Source: a virus. From it: a stretch of 64,000 bases of DNA. The DNA lies in the IMG/VR virus record IMGVR_UViG_3300045541_000260, positions 1-64,000 of that record; one strand, written 5' to 3'. The stretch's first letter is position 1. Each line of letters opens with the position of its first letter. A program made the position numbers and the translations under genes. Below the pieces are notes generated by a model that was given only the letters and a program-made list of their open reading frames with translations, searched no databases and had not been told where the DNA came from. Below, one piece after another: positions 25,560 through 32,709 of the stretch.

Positions 25560-25807
25560 ACGAACGAATTTTAGAACTTGCTGACAAAGCTGGTGCCGAT
25601 ATTTGGGACAATCAAGCCTCAGCCGGCAGTTACTTCAACATTGAAAAATTCGCCGAGTTAATTATCAAAGAATGTGCTAGAGTTGCTAGGGCAACACCTG
25701 CTCCTAACTTCCACGAGCATTTGAAACAACAATTAGGGCATACTTGGGATATGGCCTCTAGTGAAGCCGGGCGTGAGATTGTAAAACATTTCGGAATTGA
25801 ATCTTGA
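25556..25807 (+). CDS. Conserved phage small protein, 83 aa
   Basis: M-N-E-R-I-L-E-L-A-D-K-A-G and F-A-E-L-I-I-K-E-C-A-R-V with V-K-H-F-G-I-E at the end. This is a widespread small phage family of unknown function; the gene at 26618 is a paralogue. Confidence 0.78.
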   Translation: MNERILELADKAGADIWDNQASAGSYFNIEKFAELIIKECARVARATPAPNFHEHLKQQLGHTWDMASSEAGREIVKHFGIES

Positions 25808-25932
25808 AAACTGTATTGGCCTGGATTGGCGGCTTTGGAATTTTTCTCGCAGTTTTAGGCATGCTAGGGATTGGCAACTTTGTTGTAATGTACAGTCCAG
25901 ACAAAATTACTTGTACTAAGGAAAGCGAATGA
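25804..25932 (+). CDS. Small membrane peptide, 42 aa, TTG start
   Basis: TTG at 25804 overlaps the previous TGA (TTGA) and the stop overlaps the next ATG. Hydrophobic over residues 4-30. Coupling supports the TTG start. Confidence 0.5.
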   Translation: MKTVLAWIGGFGIFLAVLGMLGIGNFVVMYSPDKITCTKESE

Positions 25933-26258
25933 AAATCGGTGAACTTTACGAACACATTGGCAGAATGGTAACTTACGGTGATAAAGATGCCACAGTAGTA
26001 ATTCAGATCAAACTGCCATACTCTACTGTAGGGGGAAGCCCTTTTGTCAAGGTAAAGAACGCCCATATGGGGTTCGATTGGGATGCTGGTAAATTCTTTA
26101 TCGTACCAGAAGAAGATGTTACTCCCAGCGACCGTGACTTTGCTAAACAGATGCGGGAAATGCAGGAACGGGCAGGCTGGGCAGACTACGAGAATCGCAA
26201 TCTTAAAGCCGAGATCCGTCAGTTGAAAAAGAAACTTCAGGAGCAAAAAGGTGAATGA
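25929..26258 (+). CDS. Hypothetical protein with C-terminal coiled coil, 109 aa
   Basis: Coupled by ATGA. Globular first 70 residues, then charged R-E-M-Q-E-R and an R-Q-L-K-K-K-L-Q-E-Q-K tail likely to form a coiled coil. Unknown. Confidence 0.7.
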   Translation: MKIGELYEHIGRMVTYGDKDATVVIQIKLPYSTVGGSPFVKVKNAHMGFDWDAGKFFIVPEEDVTPSDRDFAKQMREMQERAGWADYENRNLKAEIRQLKKKLQEQKGE

Positions 26259-26475
26259 TCCCGTTCGTCAAGCATTTGAAGAAGTGTGCTATCCAAACTT
26301 TGGAACGGCACATGGTCTACGCCGCAAGCCCACAGGGGAATATGTCAGTGACGCACTAGAAGATCACTGGCAGACTTTCCAAGAAGGTTGGGAAGAAGCA
26401 ATGAATTATTTGAAACAAAAAGACAATCTGTGTTATACTGATATCGTTAGCACGGGTGGACTGGATCCACGATGA
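26251..26475 (+). CDS. Small protein, 74 aa, GTG start
   Basis: GTG 26251 inside the previous gene. V-R-Q-A-F-E-E-V, Y-x-x-x-x-x-x-D-H-W-Q-T-F-Q-E-G-W-E-E-A is a common pattern in small phage proteins of unknown role. Confidence 0.68.
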   Translation: MNDPVRQAFEEVCYPNFGTAHGLRRKPTGEYVSDALEDHWQTFQEGWEEAMNYLKQKDNLCYTDIVSTGGLDPR

Positions 26476-26621
26476 GCAATCTTTGGTTTAATATTCGTTT
26501 TGGAACTTATCACTGGCAGTGGGGTCCGAACGGTATGACTTGGCGTAAGAATTCTTATTGGGTTGAAAATCCATACAGCAAGTGGTTTGTCATTTATTGT
26601 ATTTTTGGACGACATCTATGA
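26472..26621 (+). CDS. Small Trp-rich protein, 49 aa
   Basis: ATGA overlaps at both ends. Seven tryptophans, including W-F-N-I-R-F-G and Y-H-W-Q-W-G. Unknown. Confidence 0.55.
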   Translation: MSNLWFNIRFGTYHWQWGPNGMTWRKNSYWVENPYSKWFVIYCIFGRHL

Positions 26622-26836
26622 ACGAACTTCTAAAAGAACTACTTCCCAATCCATGGGCAGTTGATTATCAGGAGCCACATGATGGTCGTGGATTCGATCT
26701 TTACGATGAAAAGAAAATGATCGAATATGGGCACAGGATTATCAGGGAATGTGCTCGAATGCTAGATAGCGATGACACCAGTTATCCCTACGACAGTTTC
26801 GGCGATAAACTTAAAAAACATTTTGGAGTTGAATAA
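26618..26836 (+). CDS. Small protein, paralogue of 25556 gene, 72 aa
   Basis: ATG 26618 in the TGA overlap. I-I-R-E-C-A-R-M and L-K-K-H-F-G-V-E match the 25556 gene. Duplicated early gene. Confidence 0.72.
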   Translation: MNELLKELLPNPWAVDYQEPHDGRGFDLYDEKKMIEYGHRIIRECARMLDSDDTSYPYDSFGDKLKKHFGVE

Positions 26837-26931
26837 TGATTCGAATTCACTGGCGTGAATGGCCTGCGTATATCGCATGGCGTGTTAGGAAGTTTGTTAA
26901 ATCACTTAAACTGGGAGTAAAATATGAGTAA
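26836..26931 (+). CDS. Small basic peptide, 31 aa
   Basis: ATG 26836 overlapping TAATG; stop 8 nt past the next start. W-R-E-W-P-A-Y-I-A-W-R-V-R-K. Supported by coupling only. Confidence 0.4.
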   Translation: MIRIHWREWPAYIAWRVRKFVKSLKLGVKYE

Positions 26932-27097
26932 ATTTTTCGAATGGTTTGGTCGTAATCGTCGGCCCGTGGGCTATACAATTGGCGGCCTAAATTTGCTGGC
27001 TGCGGTCAACTACTATTTTCAAGGTCAAACAGGCATGGCTGTGCTGTGGACTGTGATTGGTGCGTTCCTAATTTGGGATGCCGCAGAATACAAATAA
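26924..27097 (+). CDS. Small membrane protein, 57 aa
   Basis: ATG 26924 after TGGGAGTAAAAT. Two hydrophobic segments (about 17-32, 36-51). Unknown. Confidence 0.6.
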   Translation: MSKFFEWFGRNRRPVGYTIGGLNLLAAVNYYFQGQTGMAVLWTVIGAFLIWDAAEYK

Positions 27098-27113
27098 CCC
27101 CCGAGAGAAATAA

Positions 27114-27686
27114 ATGCCTAACTGGTGCGATAACACGCTCACTCTTACACACGATGATCCTAAAATGATTCATCGTGCGGTAAAAGCCTTTGGTCAAGGA
27201 AAACTACTTAACGAGTTTATCCCTGTGCCTGAGGATCTATTGGAAACTATGTCTGGTAGTTACGGCGACGACGTCAAACAGGCAGAACTAGAAGCTCGGC
27301 AGGAGCATAATCGGCAGACTTATGGCTATGCTACTTGGTATGATTTTTGTGTTAACGAGTGGGGCACCAAGTGGGATGTTGGCAGCGACGATGGTTCGGC
27401 TCACCAATTAGACAAGAACAATGTTAAGTTTTATTTTCAAAGTGCATGGGCACCTCCTACTGATGCTTACAGAAAGTTAGAAGATTTAGGATTCAGCATT
27501 AATGCTTTTTACTATGAGCCCGGTGCTGCCTTTGCTGGCTGTTACTATGACGGTGAAGATGATTCTTATGACCTTAGCAGCCTTACTTCTAGCAAAGTTG
27601 CGGAATTGATACCTGCAGAATTAGATGAAGAATTTAACATCGTTGAACAAATGGCCGAGTGGGAAGCTGAACAGGAAGATGAGTGA
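27114..27686 (+). CDS. Api92/YubB-like protein (DUF1281)
   Basis: 190 residues beginning M-P-N-W-C-D-N-T-L-T-L, with F-N-E-F-like I-P-V-P-E-D, W-Y-D-F-C-V-N-E-W-G-T-K-W-D and F-Q-S-A-W-A-P-P. This is the conserved signature of the Api92-like/YubB family found on phages and plasmids. Biochemical role unknown. Acidic tail. Confidence 0.9.
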   Translation: MPNWCDNTLTLTHDDPKMIHRAVKAFGQGKLLNEFIPVPEDLLETMSGSYGDDVKQAELEARQEHNRQTYGYATWYDFCVNEWGTKWDVGSDDGSAHQLDKNNVKFYFQSAWAPPTDAYRKLEDLGFSINAFYYEPGAAFAGCYYDGEDDSYDLSSLTSSKVAELIPAELDEEFNIVEQMAEWEAEQEDE

Positions 27687-27960
27687 CAGCCCTTCACGCC
27701 GTCGCTTTCGCACTTACATTCGAGATGGTTGGCATATTGTAGATGTGCCCCGCAAGAATCTCTACGACTATACACGGTCCAAAGATTGGGGCAATTCTAA
27801 ACATTATAAAGAAATTAGAACTTGGTGTGAGCAGCAGTTTGTCGACGGTAATTGGGATAGTAGAATCTTCTCTAGTGCAGGATCGTCTAAGCCAGGAGTC
27901 AAGCAGTTTGCCTTTAAGCATCAAGAAGATCTTTTAATGTTTATGTTGATGTGGTCATGA
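27679..27960 (+). CDS. K-W-S family protein, 93 aa
   Basis: It starts inside the previous gene. Arg-rich N-terminus; ends H-Q-E-D-L-L-M-F-M-L-M-W-S, and the stop/start junction is again TGGTCATGA. Fourteen kb from the main tandem array. Confidence 0.7.
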   Translation: MSDSPSRRRFRTYIRDGWHIVDVPRKNLYDYTRSKDWGNSKHYKEIRTWCEQQFVDGNWDSRIFSSAGSSKPGVKQFAFKHQEDLLMFMLMWS

Positions 27961-28160
27961 AAGTCACACTACCTTGGGATCCTGAATGGAAGCCGTTAGA
28001 ATGGGCTAAGGAAAATTGTCCAAGCTATATTATCAGTCTCGAAAATCGAGAAAAAAACAGATTAGTTGTTGTTAATGGTGGTTGGATCAAAGAATATTAC
28101 ATAGACTATTTTTTTAGCGATGAAAAAGATGCTACAATATTTGCCTTGAGGTGGTCATGA
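27957..28160 (+). CDS. K-W-S family protein, 67 aa
   Basis: ATG in the TGGTCATGA junction. W-A-K-E-N-C-P-S-Y-I-I matches W-A-K-E-H-C-S-S-Y-I-T of the next gene. Ends D-A-T-I-F-A-L-R-W-S. Confidence 0.7.
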   Translation: MKVTLPWDPEWKPLEWAKENCPSYIISLENREKNRLVVVNGGWIKEYYIDYFFSDEKDATIFALRWS

Positions 28161-28366
28161 CAGCAATTGTTGTTAACGTTGACGGACAAAATGTTGATCT
28201 AGCACTAGACTGGGCTAAAGAGCATTGTTCGAGTTATATCACTAACACTGGAAAGATTGAAGGTGCGTGGAGTGATGACACGGGATACCGATCAGCCAGG
28301 ATTGTGTATGAATTTCATTTTTACGATGAGCACGATGCTGCCATGTTTGCTTTGAAGTGGTCATGA
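28157..28366 (+). CDS. K-W-S family protein, 69 aa
   Basis: Paralogue of the preceding gene over the first 40 residues, with C-terminus F-H-F-Y-D-E-H-D-A-A-M-F-A-L-K-W-S. The junction TGGTCATGA starts tilS. Confidence 0.7.
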   Translation: MTAIVVNVDGQNVDLALDWAKEHCSSYITNTGKIEGAWSDDTGYRSARIVYEFHFYDEHDAAMFALKWS

Positions 28367-28977
28367 TTAAACTATTAGGTGATCTGCCCGAACAACCTAC
28401 GATTGCCCTTAGCGGCGGCGTGGATAGTATGGCTGTGGCTGATTTTATCGCAAGATCCAGAAGTGTGCGGGCAGCGTTTTTCCACCACGGAACTCCTGCT
28501 AGCCATAAAGGGTTTGAACTGGTCTCCGCATACTGTCAAAAGCGTGGATGGCCATTAGCACTAGGTCGTATTAGCAGTCCAAAAGGTAAAGTTGAGAGTC
28601 CCGAAGAGTTTTGGCGTAATCAGCGTTATTACTGGTTGGATACATTAGGTGCAGGTGTTATCACTGCACATCATCTTGACGACTGTGTAGAAACTTACTT
28701 GTGGTCAATGATGCATGGTACAGCCAAGACTATTCCTTATCGTCGCAATAAAGTAATTCGTCCGTTTCTTCTTACTCCTAAAAGTGAACTAGTAGATTGG
28801 GCCTCAAGAAACAATGTTCCTTGGGTAGAGGATGACAGCAATAAAGATTTAAGTTACACTAGAAACTATGTCAGACACGAACTCGTGCCTAAGGCGTTGC
28901 ATGTGAATCCTGGCTTGCACAAGGTAGTGGCAAGAAAAGTGGAAGAATACAACGACAGCATTGAAATCAATATTTGA
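28363..28977 (+). CDS. tilS: tRNA(Ile)-lysidine synthase, short form
   Basis: 204 residues: only the N-terminal catalytic domain of TilS. PP-loop S-G-G-V-D-S-M at about 19-25, H-H-L-D-D-C-V-E-T at about 108, and R-N-Y-V-R-H-E-L-V-P matching the R-N-x-(L/V)-R-H motif. TilS adds lysine to C34 of tRNA-Ile(CAU) so it reads AUA. Two non-initiator CAU tRNAs lie at 30010 and 35504, obvious candidate substrates. Bacterial TilS is about twice as long, but short forms exist. Confidence 0.88.
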   Translation: MIKLLGDLPEQPTIALSGGVDSMAVADFIARSRSVRAAFFHHGTPASHKGFELVSAYCQKRGWPLALGRISSPKGKVESPEEFWRNQRYYWLDTLGAGVITAHHLDDCVETYLWSMMHGTAKTIPYRRNKVIRPFLLTPKSELVDWASRNNVPWVEDDSNKDLSYTRNYVRHELVPKALHVNPGLHKVVARKVEEYNDSIEINI

Positions 28978-28980
28978 AGA

Positions 28981-28987
28981 TTAAATA
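28981..28987 (+). promoter_or_regulatory. Late promoter box (TTAAATA)
   Basis: TTAAATA ends 5 nt before ATG 28993; no ribosome site fits between. Confidence 0.45.
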
Positions 28988-28992
28988 CATTC

Positions 28993-29604
28993 ATGGATTA
29001 TATTGTGGTCGACGATCTAATACCTAAGATCGAGCAAAGAAATATCGAAATAGCAGTATTAGAAAAATCAGACATGGAGTGGCATTATTCTCCATATTCT
29101 ACTTACTCTGATATAAAATTAGTCGACCAGTTTCGAAAAAATGATCCCAATATATTTGTTGATGCAGGTGGCTCATTTTCGCATGTAATTTACTTCAACA
29201 ACCTCAATGGACGCGAAATAAAAAGTCCATTCTATAATAGTTTCAAAATGATTCCAACTTTCATTGAAAAGAAGTTTAATGTTCAAGTAAATCAGCTGTT
29301 GAAAATGAATATCATGCTTACTATGCCGGATTTCAGATCTGAACATAAATATGGACTTCCGCATGTTGATTTTACTGACTTTCCTGGCGGCAAGACTATA
29401 GTTTATTATATTAACAATAGCTCGGGGGACACAATTTTATTCAATGAAAAGTTCGAGTCTGAATTTGATACTTCCACTAAAACTATCGGATCACAGGTGT
29501 CACCTAAGCGTGGCCGTGCTGTAATGTTTGATAACCGGCAATATCATGCAGCCAGTAGATCAACAACAAATCATCGAGCAATCATAAACATAAATTTTAT
29601 TTGA
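28993..29604 (+). CDS. 2OG-Fe(II) oxygenase-like protein
   Basis: 203 residues. L-P-H-V-D-F gives the H-x-D ligands, Q-Y-H-A-A-S the distal His, and H-R-A-I-I-N-I-N-F the 2OG-binding Arg. It shares the ending and K-R/Q-G-R-A-(V/I)-(M/I)-F-D block with the gene at 30190. AT-rich codons, unlike the early genes before it. Substrate unknown. Confidence 0.85.
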   Translation: MDYIVVDDLIPKIEQRNIEIAVLEKSDMEWHYSPYSTYSDIKLVDQFRKNDPNIFVDAGGSFSHVIYFNNLNGREIKSPFYNSFKMIPTFIEKKFNVQVNQLLKMNIMLTMPDFRSEHKYGLPHVDFTDFPGGKTIVYYINNSSGDTILFNEKFESEFDTSTKTIGSQVSPKRGRAVMFDNRQYHAASRSTTNHRAIININFI

Positions 29605-29629
29605 CACAAATAGATAAACTGTATATAAT
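29601..29629 (+). promoter_or_regulatory. Sigma70-like promoter of the tRNA cluster
   Basis: TTGACA 29601-29606, 17 nt, TATAAT 29624-29629. No ORF follows; the first tRNA starts at 29676. Confidence 0.85.
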
Positions 29630-29658
29630 AGATACTTAGACAGTTAGCAATAACTAAA

Positions 29659-29670
29659 CGCTCTTTAAGA
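29659..29670 (+). promoter_or_regulatory. boxA-like antitermination sequence
   Basis: CGCTCTTTAAGA matches the bacterial rRNA boxA consensus (YGCTCTTTAACA) except one base. A small TTAG/CTAA stem just upstream could be boxB-like. It lies between the promoter and the first tRNA, where rRNA operons carry theirs. Confidence 0.55.
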
Positions 29671-29675
29671 ATTTA

Positions 29676-29762
29676 GCCCGAGTGGTGAAATAGGTAGACA
29701 CAAGAGACTTAAAATCTCTCGCTCTAACAGGCGTGCCGGTTCGAGTCCGGCCTCGGGCACCA
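29676..29762 (+). tRNA. tRNA-Leu (TAA)
   Basis: Complete class II tRNA with GCCCGAG/CTCGGGC acceptor, anticodon TAA in the loop CTTAAAA, long variable arm, GGTTCGAGTCC T-arm and encoded ACCA. Confidence 0.95.
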
Positions 29763-29777
29763 CATAAATATAGATTT

Positions 29778-29862
29778 GCCCTGGTGGTGGAATTGGTAGA
29801 CACGCTGGTCTTAGAAGCCAGTGCTTAATCGCGTGACGGTTCGAGTCCGTCCTGGGGCACCA
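29778..29862 (+). tRNA. tRNA-Leu (TAG)
   Basis: Class II tRNA, anticodon TAG, acceptor GCCCTGG/CTGGGGC with wobble pairs, CCA encoded. It reads CUA and perhaps other CUN codons. Confidence 0.94.
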
Positions 29863-30002
29863 TATAAAAGTGTTATCAAGGTATCGTGTATGGACGCATA
29901 CACTATGCGGGCCCAATCGGCCGGAGACGGGTCCTGAGATAACTGCATCGGCTGTGGCACGGAACGACCGTACGCCTAAATTTGCACGATAGCACTTTTA
30001 TA
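29863..30002 (+). ncRNA. Structured RNA element E1 between tRNAs
   Basis: 140 nt bounded by a 15-bp stem (29863-29877 with 29988-30002, one T-G). Inside: a perfect 7-bp hairpin GTGTATG/CATACAC (29886-29903) with loop GACG, a GGGCCC/GGGTCC helix, and nested GGC and ACGG hairpins. No ORF. No known RNA class recognised. Confidence 0.55.
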
Positions 30003-30009
30003 TGGTAAT

Positions 30010-30086
30010 GCCTCTGTAGCTCAATTGGTCAGAGCAGCGGACTCATAATCCGTTGGTTAGGGGTTCGAGTCCCTTCGGAGGCACCA
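30010..30086 (+). tRNA. tRNA with CAT anticodon (Ile2 or elongator Met)
   Basis: Complete tRNA, acceptor GCCTCTG pairing with the 3-prime strand, anticodon loop CTCATAA, ACCA encoded. With phage TilS present it may be tRNA-Ile2 (lysidine at C34); the sequence alone cannot separate Ile2 from Met. Confidence 0.9.
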
Positions 30087-30093
30087 GAGTTTT

Positions 30094-30183
30094 GGAGCGT
30101 GGGCCGGATGGTAAGGCAGCGGATTGCTAATCCGTACAACGTTTAACGACGTTGATAGGGTTCGACTCCCTAACGCTCCGCCA
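30094..30183 (+). tRNA. tRNA-Ser (GCT)
   Basis: Class II tRNA with anticodon GCT, long variable arm (ACGTTTAACGACGT), G73 and CCA. The next ORF starts 7 nt downstream. Confidence 0.94.
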
Positions 30184-30189
30184 AGAAAT

Positions 30190-30813
30190 ATGAACGATTC
30201 GGTACTAGTCATTGACGATTTTTTTGACAAGGAAAAACAAAAATCTCTACAAAGGATTATGGAAATAGATCCGGATATCATCTGGGTTTATGTTCTTAAA
30301 ACTGTAGCATATAATCATTCTACAACAATTAATCAACTGAGAGTTCTAGATAAAAATATCTATCATCCAGGTTTTGGTGTGTTGGTACATCAAGTCTTGG
30401 AAAGAGAAAAAATTTTAAGTGCTGAGTATTATAATGATTTTTTTGCTGATTTACCAAGCCGCATAGAATCTAAAACCGACATTTCAGTAAACAAACTTCT
30501 GAGAGTGAGATTTAATATGTCATTTCCCATGAGACAATCTGTTGTCGGTTATGATTTACCTCATTCAGATTCTACTGAAAAAAATGTTATGACTTTCTTG
30601 TATTATGTAAACGATTCGGATGGTCCTACTACTCTGTTTGATCAACACGATTCCGTTGACGAAAGTTGTCTTTTCGACGAACTAACCATACACAAAAAAA
30701 TCGATCCAAAACAAGGAAGAGCAATTATTTTTGATTCTAATCGTTTACATGCTGGGGCTTGGCCCAGTCAAAATAAACGATTTGTTATAAACGCAACATT
30801 TTTAGCAGATTAA
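30190..30813 (+). CDS. 2OG-Fe(II) oxygenase-like protein
   Basis: ATG 30190 just after tRNA-Ser; a longer frame upstream would run through the tRNA. 207 residues: L-P-H-S-D-S (H-x-D), R-L-H-A-G-A (distal His), K-R-F-V-I-N-A-T-F (Arg). Paralogue of the 28993 gene. Confidence 0.85.
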   Translation: MNDSVLVIDDFFDKEKQKSLQRIMEIDPDIIWVYVLKTVAYNHSTTINQLRVLDKNIYHPGFGVLVHQVLEREKILSAEYYNDFFADLPSRIESKTDISVNKLLRVRFNMSFPMRQSVVGYDLPHSDSTEKNVMTFLYYVNDSDGPTTLFDQHDSVDESCLFDELTIHKKIDPKQGRAIIFDSNRLHAGAWPSQNKRFVINATFLAD

Positions 30814-30815
30814 AT

Positions 30816-30890
30816 CTGGCCATAGTATAATGGATAATACAGCGGCCTTCTAAGCCGTCAATCCAGGTTCGATTCCTGGTGGCCGGACCA
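30816..30890 (+). tRNA. tRNA-Arg (TCT)
   Basis: Complete, acceptor CTGGCCA/TGGCCGG, anticodon TCT in CTTCTAA, T-arm CCAGGTTCGATTCCTGG, ACCA. It starts 2 nt after the preceding stop codon. Confidence 0.94.
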
Positions 30891-30956
30891 GAAATTTTTT
30901 AGTGTTTGTTCAAAATTTATTGACAACAAGACTAAATAATCTTACAATTTAATTCT

Positions 30957-31032
30957 GCTGGATTAGCTCAGTTGGTAGAGCACCCGCCTTGTAAGCGGAA
31001 GGTCGTCAGTTCGAACCCGACATCCAGCACCA
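30957..31032 (+). tRNA. tRNA-Thr (TGT)
   Basis: Complete, GCTGGAT/ATCCAGC acceptor, anticodon loop CTTGTAA, ACCA. A TTGACA ... TACAAT-like promoter precedes it at about 30920-30948. Confidence 0.93.
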
Positions 31033-31236
31033 AACACTGGGTTTACACTTTTACCTTAGAAAAAGTGGGCGATTGTCAGAGCCATACTGACAGGGCGAGA
31101 CTGTTCTTAGCCCCAAGGCCCGCTAACATGGGCGACTTGAGAAACACAGTCGGGCAGAGGTGACGCTGACCTAGAATTAAATGTCAACGGACAGGGTAAC
31201 AACTCAGTTCGGGGCCGAGTGGTGCCGGTAGCCGAA
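31033..31236 (+). ncRNA. Highly structured non-coding region
   Basis: No convincing ORF in about 200 nt. Clear stems: CACTTTT/AAAAGTG, TGTCAG/CTGACA, GACTGT/ACAGTC closing a sub-domain, GCCC/GGGC, and TTCGG/CCGAA around GGC/GCC. Such stem density suggests one or two processed RNAs. Not RNase P, tmRNA or 6S by their core motifs. Confidence 0.45.
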
Positions 31237-31322
31237 CATTTTATTGAAGCATATTCTAACTAATAAAGATTGCGATCGGGGTTGGTTAACAATCAGCACC
31301 TTGGGTGTGTTTCAATAAAATG
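31237..31322 (+). ncRNA. Long-stem RNA element E2 (family member)
   Basis: The outer strands CATTTTATTGAAGCATATT and GTGTGTTTCAATAAAATG pair over about 17 bp. Inner hairpin GATTG/CAATC. It shares the TTGAAGCA ... TGTGTTTCAA stem with E4 and E5. Confidence 0.55.
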
Positions 31323-31349
31323 AATTTTCCAGCAATAGTCCAGAGACTG

Positions 31350-31378
31350 TTGACACAAAAGATAAATAACACTATAAT
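31350..31378 (+). promoter_or_regulatory. Sigma70-like promoter, leaderless geometry
   Basis: TTGACA 31350-31355, 17 nt, TATAAT 31373-31378; ATG 31386 follows after 7 nt. Confidence 0.82.
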
Positions 31379-31385
31379 AGGACAT

Positions 31386-31484
31386 ATGATGAACACATTT
31401 GTTAATTATTGCGAACAGTATGAGCAAGATCATAAATGGTCACGCTCTCCTATTGGCAGTAATTTCCAGGAGGGTTCGGCATAA
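31386..31484 (+). CDS. Short peptide ORF, 32 aa
   Basis: ATG-ATG start directly at the predicted transcription start; 32 residues (N-Y-C-E-Q-Y-E-Q-D-H-K-W-S). It sits between a strong promoter and an intrinsic terminator, so the transcript could instead be a small RNA. Confidence 0.5.
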   Translation: MMNTFVNYCEQYEQDHKWSRSPIGSNFQEGSA

Positions 31485-31512
31485 TCCTATAGTCATATTA
31501 TAAGATTATCTG

Positions 31513-31547
31513 AACCCTGGAATTAAAAACTCCAGGGTTTTTGTTTT
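31513..31547 (+). terminator. Rho-independent terminator
   Basis: AACCCTGGA pairs with TCCAGGGTT (9 bp), loop ATTAAAAAC, then TTTGTTTTT. Confidence 0.85.
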
Positions 31548-31556
31548 TATAAGGAT

Positions 31557-31721
31557 ATGAAGCAAGTAAAATTTAAAGACATAAAACATACTGATTGGTC
31601 AAAGCATAGTTCGCTAACAGCTGAACAGCGTAATCAATTGATTCGTGAAAAGTTGGAACGAGCTAGACTTTGGCATGCAGTATTAAACACGCGAAAGAAT
31701 GGTCACCACGCCATTTGTTAG
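31557..31721 (+). CDS. Small basic protein, 54 aa
   Basis: ATG after ATAAGGAT. Basic and helical (E-K-L-E-R-A-R-L-W-H-A-V-L). Unknown. Confidence 0.6.
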   Translation: MKQVKFKDIKHTDWSKHSSLTAEQRNQLIREKLERARLWHAVLNTRKNGHHAIC

Positions 31722-31841
31722 TATCGCAAAGTGTGTATAGGGAACGCGACCCTGCTGGGCACTTAAAACATCTGGCTATTAATGAGGGCGTCCTAGGGGA
31801 TGAGAAGTTTCGGGCGATAACCGAAATGGTAAAAACCTAGC
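31722..31841 (+). other. Structured intergenic RNA, no ORF
   Basis: Contains AAGTG/CACTT around AGGG/CCCT, then CCTAGG pairing with CCTAG across a 45-nt segment. It adjoins element E3 and may be part of the same transcript. Confidence 0.35.
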
Positions 31842-31918
31842 GTAGTAAAGCACATTAGACGAATGGATACAATCTGTAGGCATACAGAAGAAACAGAGCG
31901 GCTAGTGTGCTTTACTAC
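31842..31918 (+). ncRNA. Long-stem RNA element E3 (family member)
   Basis: A 17-nt stem GTAGTAAAGCACATTAG pairs with CTAGTGTGCTTTACTAC (one mismatch or wobble). Inner 5-bp hairpin TCTGT/ACAGA with a 6-nt loop. Shares AAGCACATTA ... TAGTGTG with E4 and E5. Confidence 0.6.
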
Positions 31919-31939
31919 ACGCATTTGATGTATTGCATT

Positions 31940-31947
31940 AATAAATA
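31940..31947 (+). promoter_or_regulatory. Late promoter box (AATAAATA)
   Basis: AATAAATA ends 5 nt before ATG 31953, with no ribosome site in the gap. Confidence 0.6.
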
Positions 31948-31952
31948 ATTTA

Positions 31953-32681
31953 ATGAGTATGATACTAAGAAAATTATGTGCGTTAAACAAGGATCAAATT
32001 AATTTTTATGGCACGGAGCTGGGCATTGATAGTAGACAATATCAAATCACTTGTTTCGGCGAAGCTTTAAAACATTTTGATAATTATCCTTATAGCATTG
32101 AATATAAATGCAATAATCGCGGGTTTCGTGGCCCAGATTGGCCTACTGACGTTCAAGAACTCAATGATGCTATATGGTGTATAGGCGATAGCTTTACTTT
32201 TGGCGTCGGGGTTCCTTACGAACATACTTGGCCTTATATACTGCGAGAAAAAACGGGTCGCAGAACTATTAATACTTCGGCTAATGGAGTAGGAAATACA
32301 TGGCTCGTTGAAATTGCCAATGAATTGTTTACCGAAATAGAACCAAAAATTATGGTACTTCATTGGTCTTATACTCACAGACGAAAAAGACATCTATGGG
32401 ATTATGCACATTATCAAAATACAACCATAGAAGAAGATGCCGATTTACTAATTTCTTGTATTAGAGAAATTGAAAATAATCGGCGAAATGTTAAAATTAT
32501 ACATAGTTTCATTCCAAAATTTCATGGAGATTGCCAGGCTCTTTATCAAAGGATCCGCAACGAATTTCCTGACATTAACTCTATTCCCTATATTGAGCCA
32601 ATTGATTACGGCAGAGACAGTCATCATTATGATAAACTGACTGCTGAAAAATTTGTTGACAATATCATTGAATTACTTTAA
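31953..32681 (+). CDS. SGNH/GDSL hydrolase-like protein
   Basis: 242 residues. W-C-I-G-D-S-F-T-F-G-V-G at about 71-82 is SGNH block I with the nucleophile Ser. A late D-S-H-H-Y-D may carry the Asp/His pair. Such enzymes remove acyl groups from sugars or lipids. AT-rich cargo gene behind a late box. A related protein lies at 36712. Confidence 0.82.
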   Translation: MSMILRKLCALNKDQINFYGTELGIDSRQYQITCFGEALKHFDNYPYSIEYKCNNRGFRGPDWPTDVQELNDAIWCIGDSFTFGVGVPYEHTWPYILREKTGRRTINTSANGVGNTWLVEIANELFTEIEPKIMVLHWSYTHRRKRHLWDYAHYQNTTIEEDADLLISCIREIENNRRNVKIIHSFIPKFHGDCQALYQRIRNEFPDINSIPYIEPIDYGRDSHHYDKLTAEKFVDNIIELL

Positions 32682-32709
32682 AATACATCAAGTGCGTTAG
32701 AAATTATTT

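Noticed and set aside
29863-30002. tmRNA, RNase P RNA or hammerhead ribozyme for E1
   Set aside because: No tRNA-Ala-like ends, no tag ORF, no RNase P core motif, and no CUGANGA/GAAA hammerhead core.
29665-30281. Minus-strand ORFs across the tRNA array
   Set aside because: They run through tRNA-Leu, Met and Ser genes; their peptide runs are the complements of T-arm sequences, a typical artefact.
30972-31163. Plus-strand ORF after tRNA-Thr
   Set aside because: Starts inside the tRNA and continues through a hairpin-rich region; no ribosome site.
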